Below the pieces are notes generated by a model. The model saw only the letters and a program-made list of their open reading frames with translations, was not told the origin of the DNA and made no database searches. Positions 63,627-64,000 of a DNA stretch of 64,000 nucleotides are shown piece by piece. The number at the start of each line of letters is the position of its first letter. The first letter of the stretch is position 1. The position numbers and the translations under genes are program-made. The stretch lies in assembly GCF_003048595.2 (NCBI RefSeq), contig NZ_CP049270.1, positions 434,001-498,000 of the forward strand, written 5' to 3'. This DNA is from Campylobacter concisus (GTDB taxonomy: Bacteria > Campylobacterota > Campylobacteria > Campylobacterales > Campylobacteraceae).

Positions 63627-64000
63627 TTAAATCTTCCCGCCAAACATCTCATACATCGCCTTTTCCTCGCCCCAAAACTCGCGGTGCTTTTTGATGCAGG
63701 ATTTTATCGCGCCTACCAGATAACGCACGTCTTGCTCGATATGCGTGTAGTGCAGGCTCACGCGCACGAAGCCGGGCTTGGCTTCTGGCATGCGCCCCTC
63801 CTTGATACCCAGCAGATCGTGAGCGTAGGGCCCAGCGCACATCACGCCCGCACGCGTCTGGATGCCGAAGTCGTTGCTAAGGCTCGCGGCGAAATCATAC
63901 GCCGAGACGCCGCGCACGTTAAAGGAGATTATCGGCAGCCGCGGCGTGCCCTTTGGAGCGTAGTTTATGACCTCGTCTACGCCCGCTAGCTCGCTCTCAA
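63627..64000 (-). CDS. Class V aminotransferase/cysteine desulfurase-like, partial
   Basis: The frame is open to the edge of the window, so only the last ~124 residues are seen. They include PRLPIISFNVRGVSAYDFAASLSNDFGIQTRAGVMCAGPYAHDLLGI and GFVRVSLHYTHIEQDVRYLVGAIK. These are the C-terminal lobe of a PLP enzyme of the NifS/Csd group, with a Cys (RAGVMCAGP) at the place of the desulfurase Cys loop. The reading SFNV is continuous past the GTG at 63917, so that GTG is not the start. Composition is GC-rich, unlike the restriction genes beside it. It could be a desulfurase or another class V aminotransferase. Confidence 0.75.
   Translation of the reverse strand, partial: ESELAGVDEVINYAPKGTPRLPIISFNVRGVSAYDFAASLSNDFGIQTRAGVMCAGPYAHDLLGIKEGRMPEAKPGFVRVSLHYTHIEQDVRYLVGAIKSCIKKHREFWGEEKAMYEMFGGKI

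Overview
The window looks like a chromosomal segment of a Campylobacter-group epsilonproteobacterium, most consistent with a C. concisus-like species. It is AT-rich, with frequent TAAATTT-type words. Several gene neighbourhoods match the order I remember from C. jejuni: atpE / NSS transporters / pycB / pckA; HIT / pheST-aroA-ispH-rpsA-serA; sppA-mqnX-aroQ-folK-flhF-flhG-fliA-fliM-fliY-mnmA; fdh and tupABC. The species call is inference. No 16S rRNA is present.

Layout. 0-4.6 kb: housekeeping (rimP, fhs, ribD), a ferritin-like/VIT iron protein, tRNA-Leu(GAG) and atpE. 4.7-10.7 kb: five transport genes packed head to tail, three tandem NSS symporters followed by TRAP small and large membrane subunits, with no TRAP binding protein. 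10.8-17.2 kb: pycB, pckA, a dicarboxylate symporter, cyclophilin and yebC. 17.3-24.4 kb: copper export (copZ, copA), argH, a zinc-binding soluble chemoreceptor and a HIT protein. 24.4-34.3 kb: pheS-pheT-aroA-ispH-rpsA-(membrane protein)-serA, then efp. 34.6-36.9 kb: a SelW-like selenoprotein gene with an in-frame UGA, DJ-1, an RRM protein and a GluQ-like enzyme. 36.9-48.0 kb: sppA, menaquinone (futalosine) deaminase, shikimate and folate genes, flagellar regulators flhF/flhG/fliA and switch proteins fliM/fliY, and mnmA.

48.1-51.6 kb is a decayed accessory island next to tRNA-Asn: an AlpA-like HTH protein, a truncated MobV-like relaxase, an IS1595-type insertion sequence with a frameshifted transposase, and a broken methylase/specificity pseudogene carrying a G9 tract. 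51.7-61.7 kb is a formate dehydrogenase and tungstate locus: an FdhF-type and a Tat-exported FdhA-type enzyme, both selenoproteins, converge, with fdhB, a small Tat-signal protein, a TorD-like chaperone and the tungstate transporter tupABC. Most of this block has visibly higher GC than its flanks. A BglI-like type II restriction-modification pair and a partial class V aminotransferase close the window.

How the parts work together. Tungstate uptake, Sec insertion and Tat/chaperone functions all serve formate oxidation. Three separate UGA codons are each followed by a 5-bp hairpin with a GU-containing pentaloop, and the two fdh units share a palindrome AATATGC-N7-GCATATT upstream. Conventional gene calling splits or misses all three selenoproteins.
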